From: Acetobacter sp.
GTDB lineage: Bacteria; Pseudomonadota; Alphaproteobacteria; Acetobacterales; Acetobacteraceae
NCBI RefSeq assembly: GCF_022483985.1
Contig: NZ_JAKVME010000001.1
Span: forward strand, 1,550,001-1,614,000
Direction of reading: 5' to 3'
Length of the DNA: 64,000 bases
Part shown: positions 61,622 through 64,000 of the stretch, in pieces
Layout: each line of letters begins with the position of its first letter
How positions within the stretch are numbered: position 1 is the first letter of the stretch
The notes under the pieces: model-generated
Told to the model about the DNA's origin: nothing
The model's database searches: none
What the model saw: the letters and a program-made list of their open reading frames with translations, nothing else
Made by a program: the position numbers and the translations under genes

Positions 61622-62242
61622 TCAACCCCGCTTCGGGCAGAACAGAACACGCAGCGACCGCACACCCTGCGCGCCGTGGATCAGGACGCCTTCAATATCT
61701 GCGGTCGCAGACGGCCCAGTCTGAAAAACCGCATATTTATGCTCACGGAATTCCGGACGACGGTAGGCGTTATGCAGATTGGCCACGATCTGAGTCGGAT
61801 CAAGCAGAACGATCAGATGTTGCGGCAGATAGCCACTTGTATTGACGATCAGTCCGTCATCCGTGAGGCAGACCGAACCTGTCTCCGCAACACCAAAAGC
61901 CGCCCGCACAACACCGATTTCCACATCAGCGAGGGAACGCGGGTCCATGTCTGGCAGAATCTGACGAATCTGGAGAGAGACATCGCCATGCAGTTCCGGC
62001 ACGCAGGTAGCGATGACTCCCTTCCCGGCCACAGCGGCCCGGAGAGCTGAAATCGGGTCCTGTCCCTGAGCATCCAGCAGTTTTCCGCCCATTTTCACAA
62101 GCATTTCCGAAAAGGCGGAGACCAGATCGGACGGCGCTTTCTCATCGAACAGCGGCACCTCCGGCAGAGGCGGCTGGATGCTGGGACGGTTGGCCCGGAT
62201 GGCGGCGAAAATCGCCGCGCGGCTGTCTGTGCTGCTCATCAC
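61622..62242 (-). CDS. lutC: LutC-like lactate utilization protein
   Basis: A 206-residue LUD-domain protein, the third subunit of the LutABC (LldEFG) lactate-oxidising complex. Features are FEVGVVRAAFGVAETGSV near the middle and YLPQHLIVLLDPTQIV, plus the GPSATADIEGVLIHGAQG near the end, characteristic of LUD proteins (shown in parts). It overlaps lutB by 4 bases. The complex oxidises L-lactate to pyruvate with iron-sulfur clusters rather than flavin. Confidence 0.88.
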   Translation of the reverse strand: MMSSTDSRAAIFAAIRANRPSIQPPLPEVPLFDEKAPSDLVSAFSEMLVKMGGKLLDAQGQDPISALRAAVAGKGVIATCVPELHGDVSLQIRQILPDMDPRSLADVEIGVVRAAFGVAETGSVCLTDDGLIVNTSGYLPQHLIVLLDPTQIVANLHNAYRRPEFREHKYAVFQTGPSATADIEGVLIHGAQGVRSLRVLFCPKRG

Positions 62243-63777
62243 TTCTTCTTTCCGTCCACACCACGGGTCCGTTTATACCACTGATGGAAAGTTTCTTTGG
62301 GCACGTGCGGCATTTCACGACCCCGCGTCCATGTGTTCAGCTTGTTGTAGAGCACGAAACGCGGCAGATGACGCAGCGCGCTGTCCGCCATTGGCAGGCT
62401 GGCGCGATACAGCTTGGGTGACGCAAGAAGCGCTCCGGCAGCTTTCATCATCGTCTTCTTGAATGCCGGAATTTCATGATTCTCGGCCAGAACCTGACGC
62501 CAGTCGGCAATCTGCTCGTGAATATTGATCTTCACCGGGCAGACATTCGTGCAGCTTCCGTTCATGGTCGAGGAGAACGGCAGGGTGGAATATTTGTGGC
62601 GGTTGAAGGTCGGGTCGATAATCAGACCAATCGGGCCCGCATAGGTCGCGCCATAGCTGAGGCCGCCGGAACGACGGAACACCGGACAGGTGTTCATGCA
62701 CGCGCCACAACGGATACATTTCAGCGACGTCCAGAACTTTTCCATTCCCAGACGCTCGGTACGACCATTGTCGACGATGACGATATGCATCTCGGCGCCA
62801 CGACGCGGCCCACGGAAATGCGACGTATACTGTGTGATCGGCGAACCGAGCGCGCTGCGGGACAGCATCCGCACAAACACCGCGAGCGCGTTCAGATTGG
62901 GAATAATCTTCTCGATCCCGACGGAGACGATATGCAGACCCGTGGTGTTGGCCGAAAGGTCCGCGTTGCCTTCGTTGGTGCAGACAACGACAGAACCGGT
63001 TTCAGCGACGGCGAAGTTACAGCCGGTCATGCCCGCATCCGCATGCAGGATCAACGGGCGTGTATGTTCACGCTGCTGCTCGGTCAGATAGCTGACATCA
63101 GAATTATTCGGATCTGAACCAATGGTTTTTGAAAACACCTCAGCCACGTCGGTCCGGAGCTTGTGAACCGCCGGCACCACGACATGGCTGGGATTCTCGT
63201 TATCAAGCTGCTGGATACGCTCGCCGAGATCGGTCTCGACAACCGTGATGCCTTCATGCGCCATCGCTTCGCGAAAGCCACATTCCTCGGTGAGCATCGA
63301 CTTGCTCTTGATGAGGCTCTTCGCGTTTTTCGAATGCAGAATTTCAGCAACGATGCTGTTGTGCTCAGCCGCATCCTTCGCCCAGTGCACCCTGATACCA
63401 TTCGCCGTCGCGTTCTTCTCGAACTGCTCCAGATAGGTATCGAGATGCGTCAGCGTGTGTGTCTTGATATCGGACGCAAGCTGGCGAAGCTCTTCCCATT
63501 CCTCGATGATCGCTTTCTGGCCGTCACGCTTCTGGCGCAGATCCCACAGGCGACGGTCATGCATTTCAAGATGCTGAGGCGCCGCCATGAAGCGCTTCGC
63601 CGCTTCCGACTGATCGACCGGCCTGTTGCCGCGAATGATCGCGCCGCGTGGCTGCGGTTCGGGACCGTAGGCCGGAAGCGTGACGGAAGCCCCCGCGGCA
63701 TGGGTCAGATGCGCCGGAGCGCCATCATCGGTGCGACCGGCAGGAGTGATCGGAGCAGCCTGATTCTCGATGCTCAT
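62239..63777 (-). CDS. lutB: LutB-like iron-sulfur subunit of L-lactate oxidation
   Basis: A 512-residue LUD protein with two [4Fe-4S] clusters. The LUD domain spans about residues 60-320 (HADAGMTGCNFAVAETGSVVVCT, in part). Cysteine motifs: CIRCGACMNTCP near 370, then GSCTNVCPV near 420, that is, two CxxCxxCxxxCP-like sets, with the last cysteines spread. An N-terminal extension of about 60 residues is Pro/Ala-rich. It overlaps lutA and lutC by 4 bases each, so the three genes are translationally coupled. Confidence 0.9.
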   Translation of the reverse strand: MSIENQAAPITPAGRTDDGAPAHLTHAAGASVTLPAYGPEPQPRGAIIRGNRPVDQSEAAKRFMAAPQHLEMHDRRLWDLRQKRDGQKAIIEEWEELRQLASDIKTHTLTHLDTYLEQFEKNATANGIRVHWAKDAAEHNSIVAEILHSKNAKSLIKSKSMLTEECGFREAMAHEGITVVETDLGERIQQLDNENPSHVVVPAVHKLRTDVAEVFSKTIGSDPNNSDVSYLTEQQREHTRPLILHADAGMTGCNFAVAETGSVVVCTNEGNADLSANTTGLHIVSVGIEKIIPNLNALAVFVRMLSRSALGSPITQYTSHFRGPRRGAEMHIVIVDNGRTERLGMEKFWTSLKCIRCGACMNTCPVFRRSGGLSYGATYAGPIGLIIDPTFNRHKYSTLPFSSTMNGSCTNVCPVKINIHEQIADWRQVLAENHEIPAFKKTMMKAAGALLASPKLYRASLPMADSALRHLPRFVLYNKLNTWTRGREMPHVPKETFHQWYKRTRGVDGKKK

Positions 63778-64000
63778 ACGTGTTCACCATTCAGAATCTG
63801 GGCGATGTGGATGTATTTGGTCGGAAGACCGAGCCGCTTGGCGCAGCCTTCCTGATGCATCATGCAGGAACTGTCGGACGATGTGACATATTCAGCGCCA
63901 GAACGCGCCTGATCGCGGGCCTTGTCCTGTCCCATCCGCGCGGAAATGGCTTCCTCGAACACGGAGAACGTGCCGCCGAAACCGCAGCATTCGTCAGGAC
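63774..64000 (-). CDS. lutA: LutA-like (LldE) iron-sulfur subunit, 5' part missing at window edge
   Basis: The last 75 codons of the cysteine-rich-domain subunit of LutABC. The visible frame has DECCGFGGTFSV, the CCG-type cysteine motif, and DSSCMMHQEGCAKR, a second conserved cysteine motif, ending LNGEHV. Its start lies outside the window. It overlaps lutB by 4 bases. Confidence 0.88.
   Translation of the reverse strand, partial: PDECCGFGGTFSVFEEAISARMGQDKARDQARSGAEYVTSSDSSCMMHQEGCAKRLGLPTKYIHIAQILNGEHV

Noticed and set aside
1-64000. CRISPR arrays, rRNA operons, tmRNA, RNase P RNA or riboswitches
   Set aside because: I scanned for regularly spaced repeats and for conserved RNA cores and saw none; a covariance-model search could still find a diverged riboswitch.

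Overview
The window looks like chromosomal DNA of an acetic acid bacterium or close relative (Alphaproteobacteria, Acetobacteraceae). The evidence is indirect: GC-rich coding sequence, alphaproteobacterial-type rpsB-tsf, rplM-rpsI and psd-pssA pairs, a short alphaproteobacterial phosphatidylserine decarboxylase and many small lipoproteins. There is no 16S rRNA in the window, so the genus is not fixed. Almost everything is ordinary core chromosome. I found no CRISPR array, no complete insertion sequence and no intact prophage.

Layout. 1-5.2 kb: secA (cut by the left edge) diverges from a parvulin foldase gene; argJ and an RDD membrane protein follow. 5.2-9 kb: a large MscS channel, translationally overlapped by a 2OG-Fe(II) dioxygenase, and a small membrane protein. 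9-14.2 kb: a TonB-dependent receptor, a LysR regulator divergent from an NCS1 purine/cytosine permease, and arfB. 14.3-18.3 kb: a compact three-gene operon (glycosyltransferase, a 42-residue membrane protein, a small lipoprotein), two further small genes and a UDP-glucose dehydrogenase. 18.6-21.5 kb: MlaE-MlaF lipid transporter genes, anmK and tRNA-Thr(TGT), followed by a 1.6 kb stretch of weak or decayed genes. 23.2-29.2 kb: panB-panC, rplM-rpsI and a flavoprotein. 30-36.5 kb: an acidic zinc-ribbon membrane protein, ftsE-ftsX-ydcF, a methyltransferase with a chorismate-lyase-like partner, and gloB. 37-41 kb: a DUF2125-like protein, a DnaA-box-containing gap, plsC, psd and pssA, that is, much of phosphatidate and phosphatidylethanolamine synthesis. 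41.2-48 kb: a six-gene membrane complex operon. 48-60 kb: parC, a lipoprotein, a hydratase-like enzyme, rpsB-tsf-recO, a Rieske oxygenase and dnaE. 60-64 kb: an AT-rich orphan membrane gene, a YceI protein and a lutABC-type lactate oxidation operon cut by the right edge.

The most unusual locus is the 41.2-48 kb operon. It encodes homologues of the membrane arm (HyfB, HyfC, HyfE and HyfF-like), the large subunit (NuoC-NuoD fusion) and the small [4Fe-4S] subunit of complex I / group 4 hydrogenases. The large subunit has lost both cysteine pairs that would hold a NiFe centre, there is no ferredoxin-type subunit, and the antiporter-like subunits lack the usual hallmark loop. It therefore matches the energy-converting hydrogenase-related (Ehr) class, whose reaction is unknown, in an unusually reduced form. 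Secondary points of interest are a DnaA-box region that could be an origin or DnaA-titration site, a 42-residue membrane microprotein, and an AT-rich gene that looks acquired.
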